Source: an uncultured Collinsella sp.
Lineage (GTDB): Bacteria; Actinomycetota; Coriobacteriia; Coriobacteriales; Coriobacteriaceae
DNA: 53,024 bases
Assembly (NCBI GenBank): GCA_902489665.1
Contig: CABUAT010000013.1
Span: forward strand, 1 to 53,024
Reading direction: 5' to 3'
Part shown: positions 15,962-24,504 of the stretch, piece by piece
How the letters are laid out: every line of letters starts with the position of its first letter
Numbering within the stretch: the stretch's first letter is position 1
Made by a program: the position numbers and the translations under genes
The notes under the pieces: model-generated
What the model was told of the DNA's origin: nothing
Databases searched by the model: none
Seen by the model: the letters and a program-made list of their open reading frames with translations, nothing else

Positions 15962-16059
15962 CGGCTGATATCTGAGCCGGTAGAGCTGTCGAACAACGAT
16001 GCAAACGAACGGGGCGCGGATGCCATGGGGTGTCTGCGCCCTGCGCTATGATGGAGGCT

Positions 16060-17433
16060 ATGGATACTCAGAGCCCAACATATTCCGATGACGAGCTGAC
16101 CGCAGCGCTTGCCGAGCACCTGGCGTCGCTCGATCGCGACGACAGCTATCGCGTGGAGCGTGTACTTAAGCGCTCGTCCGTTGAAGCAACCGAGCTCGTG
16201 TACTTTGAAGGAACCGGCGGTGGTTCGCTCGGCCCCTTTGTCCGTAAACGCATCGATGCTTCGGCTCAAATCGGCGGGGCATACGAGCGTCTGTTTGCCG
16301 CTCAGCGGGCAGGCAGGCGTTTTGAGCACCTGCCCAGAATCGTCGATTGTCGTCGTGTGGGCGACGAGCTCAACGTGGTTATAGAATACATCGAAGGGGA
16401 GACGCTCGGGGCGCTGGTGGACCGTCTGGGAGCCACCCCCGATTATGCGCACGAATTGTATCCTGCCCTATGCGATGCCGTGGGCGAGCTCCACGCCGGT
16501 TTTGCAATGGCGGGGGAGACGTCGGCGCCGGTGATCCATCGTGACCTCAAGCCGTCGAATATCATCGTGACAGGTGCTAACTATACGCCTGATGACGGCC
16601 TGACATTTTCATCGCTGGTGATTATCGACTTGGGAATCGCCCGCGTATGGCGCGATGGCGCCGATGCCGACACCGTCAAGTTCGGCACGCGACCCTATGC
16701 GCCGCCCGAGCAGTATGGGTTTGGGCAGACGAGTGTGCGCAGCGATGTCTACGCACTTGGCGCCCTGTTGTTCTTCTGCTTGACGGGAGTCGACCCTAAA
16801 CCAGGGCTCGACATGCGCGAACAATGCGAGGCGCGCGGCATTCCCACTCCACTTGCCGATGCCGTCTGCATGTCGATGGCGCTCGACCCGGCCAAGCGTT
16901 TTGCGAGTGCGGAAGCGTTGGGACGGGCGACGCGCGCGGCATACGATCTAAGTCGCCCCGTGCGGCCTCCTGCGCCTGTCCGTACTCCGGCCTCGGAGAC
17001 GGTGTTGACGCCCCAAGGGCTCCAGAACCCCACGGGGCTTCCTAGGCCTGCCGCCTCCGCTGCATGCGGTCTGCTCTCTCGCGTTCCGGAGTCTCTGGGG
17101 CGTATTTGGAATACGCTCGTCTGCCTCTCGCTGCTTGTGTTCTTTGCCGGAAGTCACTTTGCCGTCTTTCACCCCACGGGAGCAAACCAAAGCTACCCGA
17201 CGTGGCTTCTCATAATCGAGTATTTTTTCTTTGTCGATGGCCTTATGGTGCTTATGCATTTTGCGCTGCTCGATAAGCGCCGTCTTCGTCGGCGATTCGC
17301 ACTGCTCGACAGCTATCGCGGCAAGAAGCTCGCGAAACTCTGGCTCAAGGCATTGGGTGTGCTGCTCCTATGCATGATCGTCATAGTCGCGGTTGCCAAT
17401 GCGACCGGCGTCGTCGATGCCTCCGCTACCTAA
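16060..17433 (+). CDS. Membrane Ser/Thr protein kinase (Hanks type)
   Basis: A 457-residue eukaryotic-like kinase. Visible elements are VIEYIEGETLG (hinge), HRDLKPSNI (catalytic loop), VIIDLGIARV (DLG in place of DFG), FGTRPYAPPEQYGFGQ (activation and P+1 segments) and SDVYALGALLFFCLTG. The Gly-rich loop is poorly conserved (FEGTGGGSLGPFVRKRID supplies the likely Lys). A Pro-rich linker leads to three C-terminal hydrophobic segments (about residues 350-450), anchoring the kinase in the membrane; no extracellular sensor domain such as PASTA is present. The start is uncertain: 16048 or 16051 are possible, and GGAGG lies only 2 bases before 16060. Ends at a bidirectional terminator. Confidence 0.85.
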   Translation: MDTQSPTYSDDELTAALAEHLASLDRDDSYRVERVLKRSSVEATELVYFEGTGGGSLGPFVRKRIDASAQIGGAYERLFAAQRAGRRFEHLPRIVDCRRVGDELNVVIEYIEGETLGALVDRLGATPDYAHELYPALCDAVGELHAGFAMAGETSAPVIHRDLKPSNIIVTGANYTPDDGLTFSSLVIIDLGIARVWRDGADADTVKFGTRPYAPPEQYGFGQTSVRSDVYALGALLFFCLTGVDPKPGLDMREQCEARGIPTPLADAVCMSMALDPAKRFASAEALGRATRAAYDLSRPVRPPAPVRTPASETVLTPQGLQNPTGLPRPAASAACGLLSRVPESLGRIWNTLVCLSLLVFFAGSHFAVFHPTGANQSYPTWLLIIEYFFFVDGLMVLMHFALLDKRRLRRRFALLDSYRGKKLAKLWLKALGVLLLCMIVIVAVANATGVVDASAT

Positions 17434-17436
17434 AAG

Positions 17437-17463
17437 AAAAGGGCCCCATTGGGGCCCTTTGCA
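17437..17463. terminator. Bidirectional terminator between convergent genes
   Basis: AAAGGGCCCC-ATT-GGGGCCCTTT with A-rich left and T-rich right flanks lies between the kinase gene and the convergent secreted coiled-coil gene, so it can serve both strands. Confidence 0.85.
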
Positions 17464-17470
17464 GTTGCAC

Positions 17471-18604
17471 TTAGATGCGGTTCATCTGAGCGGCGACTTT
17501 GTTGTACCAGTCCTGCCACGTGGGCGGGCAGTACTTTTTGGCCGCTGCCGGGGTAAGGGTGGAGCCGTAGTTGGCACCCAGATAGGCAACGTGAGCGGAG
17601 ATGCCCTCGCTCCAGCTGCCAAAGCTGCGCCAGCCGCCGCCACGTGCACTCCAGCCCCAGGCGTTGTAAGAATTGGCGCAATAAGCACCCTTGGTGCTCT
17701 CGATGCAGGCGATGGCGGGGGACCAACGGGGGTCGACACCGGTATTCCAAGCGGCGACGGCAAAGTTATAGCCCTGGCCTGCCATGGGGGAGCCGGCGAG
17801 ATAATTGTCGATGCGGCTCGTCCACTCATTAATGAACGAATCGTAATCGGAGCTACCGGTATTGGCGTTGTTCACCGTGGTGTCGATGGTGGTGTTGGTG
17901 TTGGTGGCCTGGCTGCTGGAATTGCTGCCGCTTACGCCCTCGCCCGATAGCTTCTCGGCGGCAGCGGCCTTATCGGCCTCAAGCTTGGCAAGCTCGGCGG
18001 CATTTTCCTGCTCGGCTTTTGCCTGTGCCTCGCTGCGGAGCTGCTGGGCCTGCGCCAGCGCATCCTCGGCGTTTTTCTGCTCTGCCTCAAGCTGAGACTT
18101 GGCCTGCTGGAGCTCAGCCTTGTTCTGCTCGAGTTCGGTTTGCATATTATTGAGCTCTTCGATCTCGTCGACGCTCGAGCTCGTGATCTGGTTGGTGTAT
18201 TTGCAGGTCGTGATGAACTCACCCAGGCTCTGCGCGTTGACCAGGAAGCTCACGATGGGATTGGTGCCCTTCTGATACTTGTACAGATCGCGCATGGCGG
18301 AGCTTGCCTTGGCCTGCTGCTCGGGAAGCTTAGCCTCGATTTCCTCGATGCTTGCCTCATTGGAGTCAATCTGCTTTTGCAGGTCATCGAGTTTGGTGCG
18401 GGCGTCGTTGTAGGCGCTCGTGGCGGCTTCGATCTTCTGCTGGGCTGCGGAAAGCTGGTCCTGCGTTGCCTGCGAGGCGGCATACGCCGCAACGGGGGAG
18501 AGCATCGGCGTGGCCGTCAGCGCAACGGCGAGCGCGGCGCTCGTGATGATACGAGCCGGCTTCGACGCAATGAGCGCTGCGGTGCGATGATTCGAATGCT
18601 GCAT
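17471..18604 (-). CDS. Secreted coiled-coil protein with C-terminal lysozyme-like domain
   Basis: A 377-residue exported protein, probably a cell-wall hydrolase or its regulator. It has a signal peptide (hydrophobic core AALAVALTATPMLS, likely cleavage after AYA), a long coiled coil (about residues 45-220) like that of PcsB/CwlO-type division proteins, a Ser/Asn/Thr linker, and a C-terminal domain (about 255-377) with NFAVAAWNTGVDPRWSPAIACIESTKG and YNAWGWSARGGGWRSFGSW. The Glu in CIESTKG and the following Asn/Trp-rich segment resemble transglycosylase/lysozyme-like domains. I chose ATG 18604 because GAGGG lies just upstream; a TTG at 18619 is less likely. Confidence 0.8.
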   Translation of the reverse strand: MQHSNHRTAALIASKPARIITSAALAVALTATPMLSPVAAYAASQATQDQLSAAQQKIEAATSAYNDARTKLDDLQKQIDSNEASIEEIEAKLPEQQAKASSAMRDLYKYQKGTNPIVSFLVNAQSLGEFITTCKYTNQITSSSVDEIEELNNMQTELEQNKAELQQAKSQLEAEQKNAEDALAQAQQLRSEAQAKAEQENAAELAKLEADKAAAAEKLSGEGVSGSNSSSQATNTNTTIDTTVNNANTGSSDYDSFINEWTSRIDNYLAGSPMAGQGYNFAVAAWNTGVDPRWSPAIACIESTKGAYCANSYNAWGWSARGGGWRSFGSWSEGISAHVAYLGANYGSTLTPAAAKKYCPPTWQDWYNKVAAQMNRI

Positions 18605-18667
18605 CCAGTCCCTCTGCAATCAATCGTAGGTTATGGTTCGAACGGTATTCTACTACTGCTTTCGACC

Positions 18668-18705
18668 TCAACTTGAACCTTAAAGGTTCCAAAGGGTCAA
18701 GTTGA
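18668..18705. promoter_or_regulatory. Nested palindromes upstream of the coiled-coil gene
   Basis: TCAACTTGA (18668-18676) and its complement TCAAGTTGA (18697-18705) frame the perfect palindrome GAACCTT-A-AAGGTTC (18675-18689). The site lies 64-101 bases upstream of the start of the minus-strand gene at 18604. A further GTTCAACTTTAACGTT occurs just beyond (about 18761-18776). This looks like a binding site for a dimeric regulator; the regulator is unknown. Confidence 0.5.
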
Positions 18706-18839
18706 ACTTGAGACTTTGGCTTTGACCTGCAGTTATGATGAATTGTTGAGAAACCATAGAGTTCAACTTTAACGTTACAGAGCCCTGTTTGAAAGGGAGT
18801 TTTGGGCTGTAAAAGCCATCTCAACGTGGGGTTTTATAA

Positions 18840-19472
18840 CTACAGCGTGCCCTTCTGGCGAGCCTGCTCAATCTCTTTGAGGGCCTCGGCGGGGGTGAAC
18901 GAACAGGTGCCGTCGCCGAGTTTGATTACCTGGATATCGTCGCCGGCGTAGACCTCTCCGCCCTTTAGTACCACGCCAAAAACGCCCTCGTGGGGAAAGA
19001 TGCAGTCGCCGGCGAGATAGTAGATGGCGCAACGGGTGTGGCAGACCTTGCCGATTTGGCTGATTTCGACGAGCACGTCGCTTCCAAGCTTGAGCTGTGT
19101 GCCCAAGGGGAGCGAGAGCAGGTTGATGCCCCGGGTTGTGAAGTTCTCTCCAAAGTCACCCTTGCGCACATCGAGTCCGCGGGCCTGCGCCGTCTGGATG
19201 GACTCTGCGGCCAAAAAGGAAACCTGACGGTGCCAATGCCCGGCGTGCGCATCGGAGGCGAGGCCAAATTGCTCTATAACGGTGTCGTGCCCATCGGCGA
19301 CGGGCGACTTGCGCGTGCCCTTGTGTGCCGACGTGTTGATCGAGACGATGCGGGCGGGTCCGTTGTAGGCGTCGTTTGCCGTGCACAGGGGAGCGGTCGC
19401 TTTCGCACGTTCCGCCAGCTCGCGCCTCGCGGCATTGAGGATGGGATTATCGGTCGGATGGTCTTGGGGCAC
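18840..19472 (-). CDS. MOSC domain protein
   Basis: A 210-residue MOSC (molybdenum cofactor sulfurase C-terminal) domain protein. About 40 N-terminal residues precede the domain, which begins ARIVSINTSAHKGTRKSPV and continues with GLASDAHAGHWHRQVSFLAAESI, FGENFTTRGINL, LKLGSDVLVEISQIGKVCHTRC and GVFGVVLKGGEVYAGDDIQV. The conserved Cys in GKVCHTRC is the residue thought to handle sulfur or bind molybdenum cofactor in the family. Start is GTG at 19472 after GAAAGGCGCG. No molybdoenzyme or cofactor gene is in the window, so its partner is unknown. Confidence 0.85.
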   Translation of the reverse strand: MPQDHPTDNPILNAARRELAERAKATAPLCTANDAYNGPARIVSINTSAHKGTRKSPVADGHDTVIEQFGLASDAHAGHWHRQVSFLAAESIQTAQARGLDVRKGDFGENFTTRGINLLSLPLGTQLKLGSDVLVEISQIGKVCHTRCAIYYLAGDCIFPHEGVFGVVLKGGEVYAGDDIQVIKLGDGTCSFTPAEALKEIEQARQKGTL

Positions 19473-19694
19473 GTGCGCGCCTTTCGCTCGAGGATGTCAA
19501 TACGCTGAATCCTACAACAACGGTAGGTTCATTGCCCATTGTCATACAACGGTGGGCGCCGTCTTCGTGCTGGACGATTACGTCGATTGCCATAGATACG
19601 GTGGAGCTTTAGGCGACGGCGGCTTGGCACGCTAGAATGAATCAGTTGCGCAAAGACCGCCCGTTGTGTGGGCAGTTCATGATAGGAAGTTTCC

Positions 19695-20951
19695 ATGGCA
19701 TTGCAATTTACAGAGCGCGAGTTCATTCCCGTGCTGCTTGGTGGCGACATCAACGCCTATTCGGTGGCGCGCGCCTTCTACGAGGAGTACCAGGTCAAGA
19801 GTCTGGTCTTCGGCAAGTATCAGACGGGTCCCGCGTACCGCAGCCAGATTATCGACTACACGCCCAACGTGGATATCGACACCATGCCCGTGATGCTCAA
19901 AACCGTCAACGGCATTGCCCAAGCGCATGCCGATAAGACGATTGTCCTTGTGGGCTGTGGCGACAACTATGTCGCCCTCGTGGCTCAAGCCAAGGATGCC
20001 CATGAGTTGGCGGATAACATCGTCGCTCCCTACGCGCCCTACAGCATGCTCGAGCAGTGCCAGAAGAAGGAGATCTTCTACGAGCTGTGCGAGAAGCATG
20101 GCGTGCCCTATCCGCACACGTTTACCTTTACCAAGGCGATGCTTAATGCCCAGGGTGAGGCGCCTGCCGAAGTGCTCGACCAGATCGATTTTCCTTACCC
20201 GATGATTCTGAAGCCTTCTGACGGCATCATGTGGTGGCAGCACGAGTTCGAGGGCCAGAAGAAGGCCTATGAGATTGCCGACCGCGCCGAGCTGGAACAG
20301 GTCATTCGCGATTCGTATGCCAGCGGCTACACCGACGATCTGATCTTGCAGGATCGCGTGCCCGGCAACGACGAGTACATGCGCGTGCTCACCAGCTATT
20401 CCGACCGCAACGGTAAGGTCCGCATGATGTGCCTGGGCCATGTGCTGCTCGAGGAGCATCAGCCCCACGGTGTCGGCAACCATGCCTGTATCATTACCGA
20501 GCCCAACGACGAGCTCATGGGCGGCGTGCGCAAGTTGCTCGAGGACCTTCACTTTGTGGGCTATTCCAATTTTGACGTTAAGTACGACGAGCGCGACGGC
20601 TCGTTTAAGTTCTTCGATTTCAACACGCGCCAGGGCCGCAGCAACTACTACGTCACCAACAGCGGCTTTAACGTTGCCAAGTATGTGGTGGACGAGTATG
20701 TGTTCAACCGCCCGTTTGAGCCGGAGTTTGTGACGGCTCAGGACGAGGCCCTGTGGATGGTCGTCCCCATGGGCGTCGTCGACAAGTACGTCAAGGATCC
20801 CGAGCTGCGCGCTAAGGTGCATCGCCTGGACAAGGAAGGTAAGGGCGCCGACCCTTCGTTTATGAAGGGCGACTTTGTCTTTAACCGCTGGCTGCGCATG
20901 TGGCACACCAAGCTGCGCCACTTTAAGCTGTTCAAGACGTATTACAAGTAG
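19695..20951 (+). CDS. ATP-grasp ligase resembling D-aspartate ligase
   Basis: A 418-residue ATP-grasp carboxylate-amine ligase. After an N-terminal domain (IPVLLGGDINAYSVARAF), the ATP-binding part includes FPYPMILKPSDGIMWWQ (ATP-binding Lys), LILQDRVPGNDEYMRVL, and the magnesium site VKYDERDGSFKFFDFNTRQGRSNYY. This layout resembles Aslfm-type D-aspartate ligases, which attach D-Asp to the peptidoglycan stem peptide, and the aspartate/glutamate racemase gene 84 bases downstream would supply D-Asp. I infer a wall cross-bridge role. An alternative is another amino-acid or carbamoyl-type ligation. Start follows AGGAAG. Confidence 0.75.
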   Translation: MALQFTEREFIPVLLGGDINAYSVARAFYEEYQVKSLVFGKYQTGPAYRSQIIDYTPNVDIDTMPVMLKTVNGIAQAHADKTIVLVGCGDNYVALVAQAKDAHELADNIVAPYAPYSMLEQCQKKEIFYELCEKHGVPYPHTFTFTKAMLNAQGEAPAEVLDQIDFPYPMILKPSDGIMWWQHEFEGQKKAYEIADRAELEQVIRDSYASGYTDDLILQDRVPGNDEYMRVLTSYSDRNGKVRMMCLGHVLLEEHQPHGVGNHACIITEPNDELMGGVRKLLEDLHFVGYSNFDVKYDERDGSFKFFDFNTRQGRSNYYVTNSGFNVAKYVVDEYVFNRPFEPEFVTAQDEALWMVVPMGVVDKYVKDPELRAKVHRLDKEGKGADPSFMKGDFVFNRWLRMWHTKLRHFKLFKTYYK

Positions 20952-21035
20952 ATGAGTGCGGCGCCCGTCCGGTTTGCATCGGGCGGGCGCGGGTATGATA
21001 CGCGCAATTGCGCAAGCGTCACCAAGGAGGCGGCG

Positions 21036-21782
21036 ATGGAAAAGCTGGGAGTTATCGGCGGCATGGGCGCCGAGGCCACGTCGTATTACTACGACCAAGT
21101 GGTGCGTCATACGGCTGCTGCCTGCGATCAGGAACATATCGACATGGTGGTGCTCTCCAAGTCGACCATGCCCGACCGCACGCTGGCCATTAAGACCGGC
21201 GAGCATGCCAAGCTGCTGGCGACCATGAAAGAGTGCGCCCAGGCACTCGAGTCGCTGGGCTGTGCACACATTGCCATTCCCTGCAACACGTCACACTACT
21301 TCTATGACCAGATCCAGTCGTTTACGAAGGTGCCGATTATCCACATGCCGCGTGAGTCGGTGCGCTATGCTCTGGCCGGTGCGGTGATGGGGGAGTGCGA
21401 GTTCGACCCCAACCTGAGTATGCCGGCCGAGCCGGTGCACAAGATTGGCATTATGGGAACCGATGGCACCGTGGGCGCGGGCGTCTACGGCCGCGAATGT
21501 AAGGCTGCGGGTGTTGAGGTCGTCTATCCCAGCGAGAAACGTCAGAACGATGTGATGTCGCTTATCTACGATGATGTGAAGGCCGGACGTGAGCCCGATA
21601 TGGATAAGTTCGACCGCGTGATGTGGGAGTTCGCCCGTAGCGGCTGCGACCGCGTCATTCTGGCCTGCACCGAGCTCTCGGTGCTGCAGAAGTACCGAGA
21701 GATGCCCGAGATCACCCTCGACGCCATGGACGTCCTGGTGCGCGAATCCATCATCCGTTGCGGTGCTCCCTACCGCCTCTAG
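21036..21782 (+). CDS. Aspartate/glutamate racemase family protein
   Basis: A 248-residue two-domain cofactor-independent racemase. The N-terminal LGVIGGMGAEAT motif is typical of aspartate racemases, and the two catalytic cysteines are visible in AIPCNTSHYFYD and ILACTELSVL. Asp is the more likely substrate than Glu given the GGMGxxAT signature and the neighbouring D-aspartate-ligase-like gene. The start at 21036 follows AAGGAGG with a 5-base spacing. Confidence 0.88.
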   Translation: MEKLGVIGGMGAEATSYYYDQVVRHTAAACDQEHIDMVVLSKSTMPDRTLAIKTGEHAKLLATMKECAQALESLGCAHIAIPCNTSHYFYDQIQSFTKVPIIHMPRESVRYALAGAVMGECEFDPNLSMPAEPVHKIGIMGTDGTVGAGVYGRECKAAGVEVVYPSEKRQNDVMSLIYDDVKAGREPDMDKFDRVMWEFARSGCDRVILACTELSVLQKYREMPEITLDAMDVLVRESIIRCGAPYRL

Positions 21783-21800
21783 CTTCCGATCTGCCAAAAA

Positions 21801-21813
21801 GGGACAGGTTAAT
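21801..21813 (+). repeat. GGGACAGGTTAAT repeat fragment
   Basis: A short copy of the GGGACAG family seen at 5769, 6986 and 24419, located 18 bases after the racemase stop. No partner copy is evident here. Confidence 0.4.
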
Positions 21814-21841
21814 ATTGGTAGGTTTTATCTGGTGAAACAGT

Positions 21842-21879
21842 AAAGGCCTCGGCTCGTTTGGTGCGAGCCGAGGCCTTTT
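21842..21879. terminator. Bidirectional terminator, racemase and ecfT
   Basis: AAGGCCTCGGCTCG pairs with CGAGCCGAGGCCTT and is flanked by A-rich and T-rich ends. It lies between the racemase and the convergent ECF transporter operon. Confidence 0.88.
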
Positions 21880-21907
21880 GCGTTGGGCGGTTGCTGTCGG
21901 TAGTGAA

Positions 21908-22654
21908 CTAGAACAGGAAGCCGATGGCGATGAGGGCGATGCTGACGATGAGCACGGCGATGTCTAGGCCCTTGATGGGGTAGCGCTTGTACGAGCTGGC
22001 GCGCGTACGCAGATAGAAGCCGCGTTGTTCTGCCGCCAAGGCTGTGGCATCGGTTTTGCCCACGCTTGAGATGAGCAGCGGCACGCACAGTGGCAGCATG
22101 AGCTTAAGCTTCTTAATGGGGTTCTTGGTGTCGTACTCGACGCCGCGTGCGGTCTGCGCCTCCATGATGGCGTTCATCTCCTGACCAAACACCGGCACAA
22201 AGCGCAGCGCCGTGGTAAAGGTGAAGGCATAGCGATACGGTACGTGCAGCACCTCGACGCAGGCGTTGGCAAGGTCGTTGAGCTTGGTCACCATGAGCAT
22301 GAGGATGAGTGGTAACGCCACACCCAGCAGGCGCAGACAGGCCTTCGATCCCGTGATGAGGCCCGTGTCGGTGATAAAGCTCCACACCACGTTGCCATCG
22401 CGCATAAAGGCCAGCTGGAGCACCAGCATGATAAGCGCGAGCGGAATCAGCAACTTGAGCAGCGAGAACAGACGGTCGACGACGCCGGCATAGGCACCCA
22501 GTGCAAGGGTGAGTGCCAAAAAGCCCAGCAGCGCCACGTAGGTGTCGGACAAAAAGATGCCGACGATGATGGCGGCGGCGAGGCCCAGTTTGACGACGGG
22601 GTTCAGGCGATGCAGCAGCGTATCGCCCGGCATGTAGTCGATGACGTTAACCAC
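21908..22654 (-). CDS. ecfT: ECF transporter transmembrane subunit T
   Basis: The energy-coupling membrane subunit of an ECF vitamin/amino-acid importer, 248 residues with about six hydrophobic segments. It has the family coupling motif AQTARGVEYD (A-R-G type) and the second motif EQRGFYLRTRASSYK, where the Arg-Gly pairs touch the ATPases. I place the start at GTG 22654, which has AAGGAG about 10 bases upstream and overlaps the ATPase stop by 8 bases; the frame opens further up inside the ATPase gene. It is last in the S-A-T operon. Confidence 0.88.
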   Translation of the reverse strand: MVNVIDYMPGDTLLHRLNPVVKLGLAAAIIVGIFLSDTYVALLGFLALTLALGAYAGVVDRLFSLLKLLIPLALIMLVLQLAFMRDGNVVWSFITDTGLITGSKACLRLLGVALPLILMLMVTKLNDLANACVEVLHVPYRYAFTFTTALRFVPVFGQEMNAIMEAQTARGVEYDTKNPIKKLKLMLPLCVPLLISSVGKTDATALAAEQRGFYLRTRASSYKRYPIKGLDIAVLIVSIALIAIGFLF

Positions 22655-24398
22655 GGTGGACCATCTCCTTGGTAATTCGAACGACATCGGTGACCTCGCT
22701 CACCTGCGCAAAAGCGGGCGAGACGGAAGATGCCAGACGGCGCGAGAGTTCAATAACCTGGGGAGGCTCCACGTAGGCACGCCGCATGAGATCGATGTTC
22801 GAGAATAGCTCGTGCGTGCGGCCGCGGTCGAGGATGCGACCGTCGGCCATTACCACAATGCGCTCGGCAAAATCCGAGACGACTTCCATATCGTGGCAGA
22901 CCATGATAACGGCGCAACCGCGCTCGGCCATGGTGCGCACTGTTTCCATGACGGTCATGCACTCGCGGTAATCAAGGCCGCTCGTGGGCTCGTCGAGCAC
23001 GACGATCTTGGGCTCAACCACTACGACGGAGGCAAGCGCCACCATTTGTCGCTGACCGCGCGAGAGCGAGAAGGGCGCCTCGTCGGCCGGCAAGCCAAAG
23101 CGGTCGATGACGAGCTGGGCGCGACGCAGCGCCTCGGCACGGTCGATGCCGGTAAGCTCCAGGCCAAAGGCGACCTCGTCGAGCACGGTGTCCTTGCAGA
23201 TCTGGCGGTCGGGGTTTTGGAAAAGGGTCGCGACCTCGCGAGCGATGCGGCTCGTGGGAACGGTTGCGGTATCCAGTCCCGTGACGCGCACGCTGCCCGA
23301 GGCGGGCTTAAGCAAGCCTGTGAGCAGTTTGGTGAGCGTGGTCTTGCCGGCGCCGTTTTGGCCGACGATGCCCACGAGCTCGCCAGGATAGAGCGTCAGG
23401 CTAAGGTCGTGTACGGCGGCTCCGCCATTGGGATAGGCAAACTCAACATGGTCGAAGGTGAGTACGGGTTCGGCGTCCTTGGCATGAGGGCGCAACGACG
23501 GTGCATGCGGGGAACCGGCGGGCGTCTGGGCTTCGATGGCCACGTGTGCGGGGTCGACTATGCCCGAAATCAGGCGCTCGGCCTCATCGACATCCAAGCA
23601 GGGGGTACCGCTTACCAGGCCATCAGCCTCGAGGCTATTGAAGATGCGCGTGACGCGAGGGCAGTCGACGCCGATGGCACGGAGCTCGTCGGTATGCGCG
23701 AAGACCTCGTGTGGCTCGCCCTGCAGCGCAATTTCGCCATGGTTGAGCACGAGCACGCGGTTGCAGTACTCCGAGAGCAAGGCGACCTTTTGCTCAACGA
23801 CGACGATGGTGATGCCGAGTGCACGGTTGGCCTCACGCAGGGTCTCGAAAACCAGCGTGGAGCTGGCGGGGTCGAGCGCCGCGGTGGGCTCGTCGAGAAC
23901 CAAGACGCGCGGACGCATAGCGAGGATGGCGGCGATGGCTACCTTTTGCTTTTGTCCGCCCGAGAGGGTGGCGATCTCGCGGTCGCGCAGGTCGCTGATG
24001 CCGACGGTCTCGAGCGTTTCGCTCACGCGCTGCTCGATCTGGTCGTGGGGAACGCCAAAGTTCTCGAGGCCAAAGAGCATCTCGTCCTCGACGACCGAAG
24101 CGACCATCTGCGTGTCGATATCCTGCAGCACACTGCCGACGATTTGCGAGACGTCGGTGAGCGAGACTTCGCAGGTGTCGTGGCCGTCGACCATGACGGA
24201 CCCAAAGAACGTGCCGGTGTAGTGGTGGGGCACGGCACCCGACAGGCAGGCGGCAAGCGTGGACTTGCCGGCGCCCGAGGGCCCGATGATGCCGATGAAA
24301 TCTCCCTTGTTCACGCTGAGCGAGATGTGGCTGAGCGCCTGCTCGGTCTGCGTGCCATAGGAGAACGAGACATCGTCGACGTTGATGATCGTTTCCAT
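22647..24398 (-). CDS. ecfA: ECF transporter fused double ATPase
   Basis: A 583-residue protein joining the two ATP-binding subunits of an ECF importer. Half 1 (about 1-260) has Walker A GPSGAGKST, Q-loop LQDIDTQ, signature LSGGQKQ and Walker B VLVLDEPTAALD. Half 2 (about 315-560) has GQNGAGKTT, LFQNPDRQ, signature LSRGQRQ (Arg replacing the first Gly of SGGQ), IVVLDEPTSGLD and switch His in VCHD. Half 1 lacks a clear switch His (VVVEQK), so the two sites are probably not equivalent. Its end overlaps ecfT. The start follows AAAGG. Confidence 0.92.
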   Translation of the reverse strand: METIINVDDVSFSYGTQTEQALSHISLSVNKGDFIGIIGPSGAGKSTLAACLSGAVPHHYTGTFFGSVMVDGHDTCEVSLTDVSQIVGSVLQDIDTQMVASVVEDEMLFGLENFGVPHDQIEQRVSETLETVGISDLRDREIATLSGGQKQKVAIAAILAMRPRVLVLDEPTAALDPASSTLVFETLREANRALGITIVVVEQKVALLSEYCNRVLVLNHGEIALQGEPHEVFAHTDELRAIGVDCPRVTRIFNSLEADGLVSGTPCLDVDEAERLISGIVDPAHVAIEAQTPAGSPHAPSLRPHAKDAEPVLTFDHVEFAYPNGGAAVHDLSLTLYPGELVGIVGQNGAGKTTLTKLLTGLLKPASGSVRVTGLDTATVPTSRIAREVATLFQNPDRQICKDTVLDEVAFGLELTGIDRAEALRRAQLVIDRFGLPADEAPFSLSRGQRQMVALASVVVVEPKIVVLDEPTSGLDYRECMTVMETVRTMAERGCAVIMVCHDMEVVSDFAERIVVMADGRILDRGRTHELFSNIDLMRRAYVEPPQVIELSRRLASSVSPAFAQVSEVTDVVRITKEMVHRG

Positions 24399-24418
24399 GG
24401 ATACCTTTCATAGTCATT

Positions 24419-24485
24419 GGGGACAGTCTTAAATGACCAGTTGTTTAAGACCGTCCCAAAAAAGCTCGTTGTTTGGGACGGTCTT
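24419..24485 (+). repeat. GGGACAGTCTTAA alternating hairpin repeat
   Basis: GGGACAGTCTTAA (24420-24432), its complement TTAAGACCGTCCC (24445-24457, one mismatch) and TGGGACGGTCTT (24474-24485) form three alternating arms. The middle arm can pair with either neighbour (12-13 bp). It lies between the ECF ATPase start and element R2. The form and the GGGGACAG start resemble REP-type palindromes. Confidence 0.6.
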
Positions 24486-24504
24486 TGGTGGTGAAGCATG
24501 GAGA

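Noticed and set aside
22812..24413. 533-codon plus-strand frame opposite the ECF ATPase
   Set aside because: Shadow of the ATPase gene; composition and lack of domains show it is not coding.
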